From positions 4,914,087-4,978,086 of the forward strand of contig OX442436.1 in the NCBI GenBank assembly GCA_949361645.1: 64,000 nucleotides of DNA, given 5' to 3'. The position numbers and the translations under genes were made by a program. Source of the stretch: Spongilla lacustris. Lineage: Eukaryota; Porifera; Demospongiae; Spongillida; Spongillidae. Below the pieces are notes generated by a model that was given only the letters and a program-made list of their open reading frames with translations, had not been told where the DNA came from and did no database searches. Position 1 is the first letter of the stretch. Each line of letters begins with the position of its first letter. Below, one piece after another: positions 1-10,900 of this stretch.

Positions 1-242
1 AATGTTGCAATGATGGTACTGAGCAAGTGCAAGACACAAAAATGTATTTTACCCTAGGGCAATGGTGTAGTATGAAGTGTTGAAAATAGGAAGTCGATAG
101 CCTTTATTGTTCGGCAGATACAGCAATTCAAATGTTATAACCCTTATAATGTTATAAAACATAGGAAGTTATCTCGGAAACTGTCCCATATATAGCTATA
201 GACATCGCGAAATGAATTAATAATTTATTAAAATAAGTGGGT

Positions 243-352
243 GGATCCCGGCCTGCCGGCCTGTGAGGTCACGGTCCGGCCTGCCAGGCCAAGCTAAATG
301 TCCGGACTGGCAGGCCGACCTGGCAGGCCGGACTGGCCTTCGGCAACCCTGA
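243..352 (-). repeat. GC-rich dispersed repeat, copy 1
   Basis: This block is made of reiterated CCGGCCTGCCAGGCC-like words in otherwise AT-rich DNA. Its reverse complement matches 55492-55598 across nearly its whole length, including the flanking words GGATCCCGGCC and CTTCGGCAACCCTG. Two copies in opposite orientation define a dispersed repeat family. No coding potential is visible, and the family is not one I can name. Confidence 0.75.
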
Positions 353-856
353 TCTCATTAACGGCGACGCCTTTCCAATTAACGGCGACGCCTTTCCAAT
401 TATGTCACATGCATATCACACAAGAATGTATTCATATTTGCGGTCGAATAAGGTCTATAGGAGCATGCTTTATTTGTTTGTCTTTGGATGAATCATACCT
501 GTACCATTTAGCAAGTTAATAACCTTAATGGTTTACGAAATATATTGCACTGAATAATTAATTGTTTCAGCTAATTTGCAACTTGGCAGACTCATTAAAA
601 CTATATGTCTGGTGGTGACTTGTTTGGCACCAAATTGAAGCTTAATCTATGTACAATCAAAATATGTTAATAGCTTTTGTTGGTGGTGAAAGCGTTAAAT
701 ACACATCATCGTAATAGCACAGCTCTAAGCACCACATCGAGTTTTACGAGTGATCGCCATCTTTAATGTTATGCATTCATTTTAGCACTAAGTGTTTGTT
801 GATACACCACAAACCACAAATTGGTAGTAGTGTGTAAAAATACATTAACAGCACGA
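353..856. other. AT-rich intergenic stretch, nothing recognised
   Basis: There is a short direct duplication (ACGGCGACGCCTTTCCAATT twice at about 361-400). No exon, RNA gene or element boundary is otherwise apparent. Confidence 0.5.
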
Positions 857-1451
857 GAGCTAGAGAATGGGCATGCTGCTCAGCTAAGTACTGTAAGCTC
901 GTCTATGATGCTCGAATAGAAAATTGCTTCATTCTTGTTGCAAGTAAAAAGTAACAACCAGCTGTGGCCCCTGATGCCACGGTCCATGCTGCTGGAGAGC
1001 CACTCACACCTGCAGCGATCATTCCTGCTGTAAAAAGAGAGGAGGCCCTCATTTGCCAGCTGCTGTTTCGACAGCTGGCAATGGCCCTTCCCCCTCATGA
1101 CGAACCAGCGGCTCGTCTCCAAGGTACTGACATAGCCAGTCCCACGATGCACAGTATGGGTTAAAAAAAGTGGCTACGTCAGTACCTCTAGGACGAGCTG
1201 CTAGTTCATCACGAGGGGGAGGGGCCGTTGCCGGCTTTGAAACAGCAGCTGGCAAATGAGGGCCTCCTCTCTTTTTACAGCAGGAATGATCGCTGCAGGT
1301 GTGAGTGGCTCTCCAGCAGCATGGACCGTGGCATCAGGGGCCACAGCTGGTTGTTACTTTTTACTTGCAACAAGAATGAAGCAATTTTCTATTCGAGCAT
1401 CATAGACGAGCTTACAGTACTTAGCTGAGCAGCATGCCCATTCTCTAGCTC
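857..1451. mobile_element. Foldback (palindromic) element
   Basis: Two arms of about 290 bp are near-perfect reverse complements (857-1150 and 1170-1451), both ending in GAGCTAGAGAATGGGC or its complement, with a very short loop around 1155. The palindrome produces mirror-image spurious ORFs on both strands. A non-autonomous foldback transposon or long MITE is the simplest reading. No target duplication was identified, so the superfamily is unassigned. Confidence 0.75.
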
Positions 1452-2160
1452 TAGCGCTTTTAATAAAAAAATGTATATTTCAAGAGCCTTCTATCAACTA
1501 GGGTACTTTAAAATACATATCATGATACTAGAGACATGTACTCTCATAATACATACACATGTACAGCGTTTAATCATAGATTGACGGTGGTATTGTGACT
1601 TAAGTCGACTGACAAAAAAATCTTAGTTACTAGCAATTGTATTCACCCCGGGGTCTGTCAAAACTTAGTTACCTTTCATGTGGCAGATTATGTACACTGA
1701 TGTATGCCTACAAAATCTATGAATGCTACTAAACCTATCAATCACTACAGGACTGTCCCCTTCATCACTACATGTATGGACATAGCATTGCATGACCTTG
1801 CTCTGTGCATGCTATCAACTACACATACGCACCACATGAAATTAAAACGTCAATTCAATCTCTTCACGTCTGATGCAGCTTATTTGGAGGTGTGCATATG
1901 TGAGTGAACACATTTTTTAATGACATTGTTGCCAAGCAAAGATACTAAACATATTGCAACTACAATAAGTACATGTATCTGCAGTACATTACTTACTGGC
2001 ATCCATTCACCAATCAGCACAAGACTGATTACATTCCTTAAGGTGTCCATGTAAGCCACTCCCCATATGATTTTTTTAGCCCGTCAGAGGTGGATTTAGG
2101 CATCGCTATTTTGCCTGAGTCAGAATAGTTAATGGGGCACATTTATCCAAGCATGCAGGT

Positions 2161-2380
2161 ATTCCCAAACACCACCCCCTCTTCACTCTCTAACACCACC
2201 CCCTCTTCCCTCACTAACACCACCCCTCTTCCCACACTAACACCACCCCTCTTCCCTCTATAACACCACCCCCTCTTCCCTCAAACACCACCCCTCTTCC
2301 CACACTAACACCACCCCTCTTCCCTCTCTAACACCACCCCTGTCTTCCCTCACTAACACCACCCCCTCTTCCCTCCCAGT
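2161..2380. repeat. CT-rich minisatellite in foldback loop
   Basis: About ten imperfect tandem copies of a 20-22 bp unit, CTAACACCACCCCTCTTCCC, fill the loop of the surrounding foldback element. Unit length varies by a few bases. No coding content. Confidence 0.85.
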
Positions 2381-2861
2381 TAGCCTTCAGTGCATGCTGC
2401 ACACTCTCACTAAAATGCACAACGTGCACATGTACTGGAGTGATGCATATACGCCTACAATGCTCCCCCAAGTTTCCTGGATCACTCCATACAGCTCTTT
2501 TGTTGTAAACAGCCTTCCAAACGTCCGTTTCGCTGGCTTTTCCCCCAGGACCTTGTTTGTATTTCATAATACATGATCCCACGCCTCCAAATAAGCTGCA
2601 TCAGATGTGAAGGGACTGAATTTTGTGTGGTGCATATGTGTGGTTGAAAGCATGCACAGAGCAAGGTCATGCAATGCTATGTCCATACATGTAGTGATGA
2701 AGGGAACAGTCCTGTCTTGATTAATAGGTTTAGTAGCATTCATAGATTTTGTAGCCATTGTATCAGTGTACATAATCTGCCACATGAAAGGTAACTAAGT
2801 TTTGACAGACTGGGTGAATACAATTGCTAGTAACTAAGATTTGTGACTTAAGTCAGTCGAC

Positions 2862-3347
2862 TTAATGTCTATTGTCCTGAATGTCCACCCGGGGGTACAA
2901 TTGGACACCCGGGGATACAATTGGACACCCGGGGATACAATTGGACACCCGGGTGGACAGCAAAAAAAGTTTTTGCCGTTCGGTCACGGAAGGGACCTGG
3001 CTGCATTTAACGGTACTGGCTTACAGAAAAGGTCTTTTCAGGATTGGGCCGAGATAAGTAAGGTTTAAATCTTTTCAGTACTCGTAAAATGACCCGTGCT
3101 AGCGGACCTATCCATTACGCTCCGACCGATCCGCACGGTGCGTAATTGATGGGTCCACTAGCACAGCTCGTTCTACATGTACCAAAAGGATTTAAGCCTT
3201 GCTTATCTCGGCCCAATCCTGAAAATACTTGTACTATAAGCCAGTACCGTTAAATGCCGCTAGGTCCGAATGGCAAAAACTTTTTTTGCTGTCCACCCGG
3301 GCATACAATTGTACCCCCGGGTGGACATTCAGGACAATAGACATTAA
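2862..3347. mobile_element. TTAA-flanked palindromic MITE, copy 1
   Basis: The element body (2866-3343) begins TGTCTATTGTCC and ends with its exact complement, flanked on each side by TTAA. It is palindromic over most of its length and holds three tandem copies of a CACCCGGGGATACAATTGGA-type unit near the left end. The TTAA duplication is characteristic of piggyBac and Kolobok superfamilies; without a transposase the two cannot be separated. The other arm of the host foldback element preserves the empty site. Confidence 0.85.
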
Positions 3348-3379
3348 GTCACAATACCACCGTCAATCTATGATTAAAC

Positions 3380-4487
3380 TGCCTGGAATTACATCATGTA
3401 GAAGTTACAAAGACGTTTTCCCTTCCAATCCTCTAATGTGTATCACGGACCAAAAACATTTTCTATGAGGACTTTTTATACATCAAATTGAACGCAAATG
3501 CATTTAGATTTGTACTGTGCTAATAAATTTGCTTAGATTTGTACGTCCAATTGTCTAAACAATAGACTTTCTATGTAACCGTGGTGTGAGCAGTATAGTT
3601 ATTGAAGAACGCCCCTCTTTCGGACTAGCTATAGCGATGGAGTTTTCTGTTGTAGACCGGGTATTTTGTATAGCAGACAAAGTTATAGGCAATAAGCCAG
3701 CCAAGCAGAGGTACAGAAGGCTGTTCCGAAAGGAAATCCAGCCAAAGTGTTGTTCACGGAACAGAGGGAAGTGGACGGAGCAAGAAGTACACATACATGG
3801 TGTGTTTTGATGAACAATTCAAAGGGCAAGCCCTTTACCCTTTGAAGCTTGAAACAGTTAGCAGTAGTAGAGAATGACGAGGCCTGTATGCAAAACATTT
3901 CACCTGGAGGTTCAAAAATAAGTTGTTCGATGCTATTTGATGGACAGTACTACATGTACTTTAAGCCTGGTGATTCAGAGTGATTGTCTGTCTTTCTCCT
4001 CCATGTTGCATACATGTACTGTTTGAGGTGTTGCTACATATACATAATAGATTGCACACTATTTGCAAAAGTCCTTTCAAGTACATGTACCTTTGTTAAG
4101 TCTGTTCGGACACATCCAAGGGGACATATTGTTGCATTATGCGGTCTAAAGTCAGAGATTGAAAGGTTGCTGCATATGCATTTCTGTGCAGCAATGACTG
4201 TATTCAAGTGTATTCATTCAATTTGTAGCATTGCTCTCTATGTAAACAATCCGCCACATCACTGGAGTTTGTTTATATAAAGTGTTTGAATTTGATTATA
4301 GAATTGTGGCTAATCTAAGTCCCACAATCTAATATTAACCACTAAGCAATGGATTTCCATTCTGGTTTGAAGCTTTTGATGAGGAAGTCTTGTGTACTGG
4401 GCCTTCAACCTTTGCTTTCGGTGCCCTGGCGTGGCAGCCTGTGTTATAGAAGGGTGTGTGTTTTCATTATGCACATGCAGCAAATAT
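3380..4487. other. Unassigned sequence, no convincing gene
   Basis: Short open frames exist (for example 3586-3810 on the plus strand, rich in Lys/Arg toward its end) but none shows a recognisable domain or splice structure. It lies between two foldback elements and could include eroded transposon sequence. Confidence 0.4.
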
Positions 4488-6076
4488 GCTACAGTTGAGA
4501 ACATCACACTTGGCCTAAAATTTTTTTTCATGTGTTCTCTCTTTGATTGTGATTATATCACCAACTGTAAAAGCTGAAGATAAAAAATTATGCACTTGTA
4601 TTAAATATATACTTAGCAATGTGAACTTGAAAAATGAAATTATTTATTGATGTATGTTATTAGATAATAAACTATTTAGTGACACCCCTCCAAAACAACT
4701 TCCTCGTTGATTTTCTTCCTGAAAATGGAATGGTTTTCAACAAAATTAGGTTTATAGATACTTCATCACTGTCTTTAGCTTTTCAGTCTTACGCGTCCAT
4801 CTTTCGATCAATTGTTACAGTTTAAAGCACCAAAATGTAGCATTTTCGTTACCTTTTTTGTTCGTCAATTTGTGCTCTCCAGCAAGTGCGGAATCACTCC
4901 AAATTTTCAATATATAGCGAGCGATACATTTGATATAGAATCAGCCTCCTTAGGTGCTTGTACCGTTCAACGCAACATACAAAAACAACTCAAAGTTGAA
5001 AGCAGCTTGGCAACGTCGCCATTTTGAGATATTTACTATGAATATAATCAATTAGTTAATAAATTATCGATGCTATTATGGCTGAGGGCGGTGCAGACGA
5101 CGTTGTTTTGGACGGTGGGAATGGTTCTTTTCTGCTCACTTTGTCCTGAGCTTGAACTCCAGGTAATACGTACGCAAAGCAAGGATCTTTGCATCGGAGT
5201 CGGTAAGATCAGACATAAATTCAGACAAGGCATCCAGTTGATCTGTAGATGCATCTTTTATAGTCAACTTGCTCCTTCTCTTCCTTTTCTCTGCCCGCTG
5301 GTCTTTGGTAATTCCGGTTGTGCAATTTTCTCGCGGAGATTTCCTTTTCTTCTTAAGTTCTGCCCACGCAGATATAGCTTCCACACTAGCGCGCCTAGAG
5401 CTGCGCTTGCTACTTGAAGCTTCCTCTGATTGGTTCTGAAAAGAACCGTTCTCACCGTACAAAACAACGTCGTCTGCACCGCCCTCAGCCACAATAGCAT
5501 CGATAATTTATTAACTAATTGATTATATTCATAGTAAATATCTCAAAATGGCGACGTTTGCCAAGCTGCTTTCAACTTTGAGTTGTTTTTGTATGTTGCG
5601 TTGAACGGTACAAGTACCTAAGGAGGCTGATTCTATATCAAATGTATCGCTCGCTATATATTGAAAATTTGGAGTGATTCTGCACTTGCTGGAGAGCACA
5701 AATTGACGAACAAAAAAGGTAACGAAAATGCTACATTTTGGTGCTTTAAACTGTAACAATTGATCGAAAGTTGGATGCGTAAGACTGAAAAGCTAAAGAC
5801 AGTGATGAAGTATCTATAAACCTAATTTTGTTGAAAACCATTCCATTTTCAGGAAGAAAATCAACGAAGAAGTTGTTTTGGAGGGGTGTCACTAAATAGT
5901 TTATTATCTAATAACATACATCAATAAATAATTTCATTTTTCAAGTTCACATTGCTAAGTATATACAAGTGCATAATTTTTTTATCTTCAGCTTTTATAG
6001 TTGGTGATATAATCACCATCAAAGAGATAACACATGAAAAAATTTTTTAGGCCAAGTGTTATGTTCTCAACTGTAG
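4488..6076. mobile_element. Long inverted-repeat element carrying an exon
   Basis: Arms of about 640 bp (4488-5134 and 5441-6076) are near-identical inverted copies, ending in CTACAGTTGAGAACA and its complement. They surround about 300 bp of unique sequence. The arms diverge by scattered substitutions and small indels only, so the duplication is fairly recent. The unique part plus the right arm encode a spliced-looking basic protein exon on the minus strand. No target duplication was found at the ends. Confidence 0.7.
5140..5492 (-). CDS. Putative first coding exon, basic Ser/Lys-rich protein
   Basis: The frame starts with ATG (MAEGGADDVV...) inside the right inverted-repeat arm, crosses the unique loop and ends inside the left arm at ACAAA|GTGAGC, a good splice donor, with a stop just beyond if unspliced. 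The roughly 118 residues are an acidic start, a Ser/Arg-rich stretch (SSSKRSSRRAS), a Lys-rich segment (ELKKKRKSPRE, RAEKRKRRSK) resembling nuclear localisation signals, then an acidic helical-looking tail with DLTDSDAKILAL. I do not recognise a family. Because the left arm repeats the promoter-proximal part and the ATG in mirror image, the element may have captured and inverted the 5' end of a host gene, or this may be the transposon's own first exon. No downstream exon was identified. Confidence 0.45.
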
Positions 6077-6744
6077 GTCTATTATTTCACAAGCGTGATG
6101 GTCAGATGGCTCTAGATCTGTTCTAGCGTGTATGTCTCTGTATAGCTATATTTTTCAGTCATCACATCTAAACAATAAGTATTTTGTTTACTTTTTTTCT
6201 CCACAATATTTAGTACTTTTGTAGTCAAACAAAATATGCAGTAGAACAACATAGTGACATACCAATATGCAATTAAGCACGCCATATTAAGGATTCCTGC
6301 CTGCTGAGCAGGTCAGGTCAATGGCAGATCCAATGGGAAGCTTGCGGCTCGATGGTATGATGATCTTGAGCCACGAAGACACATTATTGCAGAATGTAGC
6401 AAGGAAGAGCTCAATTTGGCACGAAGCCAAAAAAGGGTTAGGCTGTATGGCTGATTGTGCTTTTCTGCAATACATGTAAGTGATGCAAGTCTCTTATAGA
6501 AGGTTTTAGCAGCAGGACCTAATCCACCAGACGTAGAAAAAACTAGTGGTGTGAAACATCCAAGTTCTACTTCACGAATTCTGGCTTCATAGTATTTTCT
6601 TTACTGCATGGCATTTTGGTGAATGAAGATGATCCTTTATTGTTAAGAACTCTGTGCCTATAACAAGGGTAGATTGTATTGTTTAAATTGTCTACTTGCA
6701 TTAGTGAGCTCCAAAATTTTTGTTTCTTTTTTGCTTTGATTCAG
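6077..6744. other. Intergenic or upstream intron, nothing firm
   Basis: A plus-strand frame at about 6310-6440 reads NGKLAARWYDDLEPRR and continues into a charged stretch before a stop, but no family is recognised and no clear splice sites flank it. The 5' exons of the downstream receptor gene, including its signal peptide, were not found here and probably lie outside the window or beyond the foldback elements. Confidence 0.35.
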
Positions 6745-7927
6745 GTATCACTGACTGTAAAATACAGAACGGCAACTGTTCACAAATATGTACCAACACC
6801 AGTGGATGTTCATGTAGCCCTGGCTATGTATTAGGTGACAATAATATGACATGCAATGGTGAGTCTGCATACGATGTGCATGTTTATTATATAGTTGGGT
6901 TATAGACATCAATGAATGTACAACATACAATGGAAACTGTTCGCAAAATTGCAACAATACCAATGGAAGCTATTTTTGCTCATGTTACAGTGGGTATATG
7001 ATCAATGCTGATAACAGAACCTGTATTGGTAAGCTCATTTTGATTTCATATACTATTATTTTGGATGTACTATATATTTATTACATAGACATCAATGAAT
7101 ATGTTAATTTCAGATATCAATGAGTGTTCTGTCAATACTGGAAACTGTTCTCAAACATTTACCAACACCAATGGAAGCGTCTACTGTTCATGCAGTCCTG
7201 GCTATATATTAGGTGGCAATAACATGACATGCAATGGTGAGCTTCATTTGGACAGTAATGATGTGATGATCTGTTTCCTGCTATAGACATCAATGAGTGT
7301 GCAACACTAAATGGAAACTGTTCTCAAACATGCACCAACACCAATGGAAGCTACTACTGTTCATGCAGTCCTGGCTATATATTAGGTGGCAATAACATGA
7401 CATGCAATGGTGAGCTTCATTTGGACAGTAATGATGTGATGATCTGTTTCCTGCTATAGACATCAATGAGTGTGCAACACTAAATGGAAACTGTTCTCAA
7501 ACATGCACCAACACCAATGGAAGCTACTACTGTTCATGCAGTCCTGGCTATATATTAGGTGGCAATAACATGACATGCAATGGTGAGCTTCATTTGGACA
7601 GTAATGATGTGATGATCTGTTTCCTGCTATAGACATCAATGAGTGTGCAACATTGAATGGAAACTGCTCTCAAACATGTACCAACACCAATGGAAGCTAC
7701 TACTGTTCATGCGGCCCTGGCTATATGTTAGATGGCAATAACAGGACATGCAATGGTGAGCTACCATTCGACCCAAATGGTCAATTGATATATTCTATTT
7801 ATAGATATCAATGAATGCTCTAGTAATAATGGCAACTGTTCTCAAACATGCATCAACACCAATGGAAGCTACTACTGTTCATGTGTCAGTGGCTATCAAA
7901 TAAATAATAATAGCAGAACGTGCAATG
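6745..7927 (+). CDS. EGF-like exons 1-7 of the receptor phosphatase
   Basis: Exons 6745-6858, 6906-7028, 7114-7236, 7287-7409, 7460-7582, 7633-7755 and 7805-7927 each encode one calcium-binding-type EGF module, usually 41 codons, starting DINEC and ending TCNG, bounded by AG and GTGAGC/GTAAGT in phase 1. Six cysteines are present in most. Exon 1 is shorter (114 bp, the NGSYY loop is deleted) but retains six cysteines. Exon 3 has TFTN where the others have TCTN, losing the third cysteine. Three of the introns, 7237-7286, 7410-7459 and 7583-7632, are identical 50-bp sequences. These modules act as extracellular spacers and ligand or Ca2+ binding units. Confidence 0.85.
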
Positions 7928-10900
7928 GTAAGTATATGTGAGCTGTCATGCAGTGTTAAGAATATGCGGTATCGCATTGCAAATTGTGATTTAATATTTG
8001 TTCATTGCAACACAAATATATAGCGATGTTTGCGATGCAATACTATTCAATTTAAATCTTACAACATGCGATGCAATACTGTTCAATTTAAATCTTACAA
8101 CATTTGCACGTGTTTAGGATCATCAAATCGTTTAACACTTTGAGTTGTTACCACTTGCCGTTATTCTGAACCATCACCACTGTAACGCTGCCATTCGAGA
8201 TAGATAGTAGTGTTGCTGTTGTTAGAGATCGAAACATTACCATTGTTAGAGATCGAAACATTACCATTGTTAGAGATCATTATATAATGTGGGAGATCGT
8301 AACATTGCCGTTGTTGGAGATCGTAACGTTGCTGTTCGAGATCATAACATTGCCGTTTGAGATCTTAGCTTTGCTGTTTGAGATTGTAGCATTGCCGTTG
8401 TTAGAGATCACAATGTTGTCTTTGTCAACCGCCGTGTAATAAACTCGCGCTGCCCACTCAAACTACATGTACATGTATACTGCTGATTAGTGAGAGAATA
8501 ATTGTAGTGGCTGATATTATTGTAAAGAGTGGGCAAGTTTAGTGTGTTTCCTGTCTTCTTTCTGCTAAACACCATGACAAATTGCAGTGTGTACATACTT
8601 TTAGTGACTCGTTTGTAAAAAGGTTTAAAAGACAGCATTCTTCAACACTTAAATTCCAACTGTGCAAAAATGGGGCCTAATTTTGCCAAAGACATCAGTG
8701 GAGTTGTTTATGCCAAGAAACCTAGACTCCAAATGGTTGAATCTTAATGTCTATTGTCCTGAATGTCCACCCGGGGGTACAATTGGATTCCCGGGTGGAC
8801 AGCAAAAAAAGTTTTTGCCATTCGGTCACGGAAGGGACCTGGCAGCATTTAACGGTACTGGCTTATAGATCAAGTCTTTTCAGGATCGGGCCGAGATAAG
8901 TAAGGCTTAAATCCTTTTGGTACTCGTAAAATGTCCTGTGCTAGCGGACCTATCCATTACGCTCCAACTGATTTGCACGGAGTGTAATGGATAGGTCCGC
9001 TAGCACAGCTTGTTCTACATGTACCAAAAGGATTTAAGCCTTGCTTATCTCGGCCCAATCTTGAAAAGACTTGTACTATAAGCCAGTACCGTTAAATGCC
9101 ACTAGGTCCCTTCTGAGACCGAACGGCAATAACTTTTTTTTGCTGTCCACCCAGGTATACAATTGTACCCCCGGGTGGACATTCAGTACAATAGACATTA
9201 AGTAGTACCATTCATTTGCCTAAACACTCTAGAACTGTTGTACAAATACAATGATGTGAACCTGCGGAGAATTAGTTCAGTGTTAGATATTATTGATACC
9301 CAAGATGTGCAATTGCTAATCTATCATATATGTGCATTGCAACTCACTATTCATCAGTATTTTTAACACTGGTTATGGTGTTGTTAAGAGCGTGTGGACA
9401 TCACATATCAGCCAAGATGATCAATGTACATGTAATTGCTTATTTTTCAACACTATAGATATAAATGAATGCTCCACCAATAATGGAAACTGTTCACAAA
9501 TGTGTACCAATACCAATGGAAGCTATCTTTGTTCATGTTACTCTGGTTATCTGCTTAGTTCAGATAACAAAACATGCAATGGTGAGCTATAATCCATGTA
9601 CCGGGTGTCCACAAATGAACGCAACATTTTTATATGAATATAATCTTTAATGGGATTATCACTCTAAATGAATTTATGAATATACAGTGACTAAGGTAGG
9701 CAAATATGAACTGAATTATAAAAATTCTATACCTTTAATAGTTATAACTTGCAATTATAAATGTGACACAATAATGTACGACAACTTTTTATTCATTGCG
9801 AGATTTATAAACTGCAGATAAATTTTGATGGAAGTTAGAAAAAGTATGAAATTTCATTGGCGTTTTATTATTAATATTGAAAACAAATGAAACTTGAAAA
9901 TGCTAATAGACCACTACAATTTTAATGAACTTTGAGTTTTAATAACTCACCACTACATAATTCAATACCAAATAAACAGTGTTTCCTACTTCCTTTAGTA
10001 ATAGAATAATTAGTGGTGGTGATTAAAATTAGCAGCTTTGTAGGTCTTAAATGATAATAACCAACAATGCTGTTCCATTGCATATTCAGATCTTTCCTTA
10101 CTTATTAATGGTTATTAGAATCAATTATCTCTAACCTTAATCTTGAATAATGTTGATAATCGAGGGTTTTGAATATTTTGATAATCAAGGGTTTTGATAC
10201 AATTACTTAACTGCTTAGAATACTAATTGAATTGTTAGTATTTGTCAAAGTACTGTAATGTATGTTAAAAAAATCAAATGGTTAATTAACTTTAATCCTC
10301 AGTTATAGTGATTTAAAAGCGTTACATTCATGTGTGGACACCCGGTATCTGTACTTCTGAAGGCACTTAAATTGTACTAAATTCTGCTTTAGACATTAAT
10401 GAATGTATGTTGCAAAATGGCAACTGTTCTCAAACATGTACCAACACCAATGGAAGCTACTACTGTTCATGTAGCCCTGGCTATATATTAGGTGGCAATA
10501 ACATGACATGCAATGGTGAGCTTGCATTCAATCTGTATGGTCAATTGATAGGTTTCTATTTTTGAAATAGATATCAATGAATGCTCCACCAATAATGGCA
10601 ACTGTTTGCAAATATGCACCAACACCAATGGAAGCTTCTACTGTTCGTGTAACAATGGTTATCAACTAGCCGTTAATAACAGAACATGCAATGGTAAGTG
10701 TATGTGAGTTGTCATGGTGTTGACGTTAAGAGCTTGTTAAACATCATAGCCAAGACTTTGATCAATGTGATTACTTATTTTTCAACACTAGATATAAATG
10801 AATGCTCTACCAATAATGGAAACTGCTCTCAGACATGTACCAACACCAATGGAAGCTACTACTGTTCATGCAGCCCTGGCTATATATTAGGTGGCAATAA

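Larger units (their letters stand above)
1568..3379. mobile_element. Composite foldback element with a nested MITE
   Basis: The outer termini are inverted copies: GTTTAATCATAGATTGACGG at the left and its complement ending at 3379. The left arm runs to about 1892 and the right arm from about 2580, both carrying the same 300-bp sequence, with a loop containing a CT-rich minisatellite. The right arm is interrupted by a separate MITE at 2866-3343. Long ORFs inside the arms occur on both strands and appear to be products of the palindrome, not genes. Confidence 0.75.

Noticed and set aside
2328..2785. Minus-strand ORFs in the foldback element
   Set aside because: Mirror ORFs of comparable content occur in the opposite arm; no domain, and the frame is explained by the palindrome.
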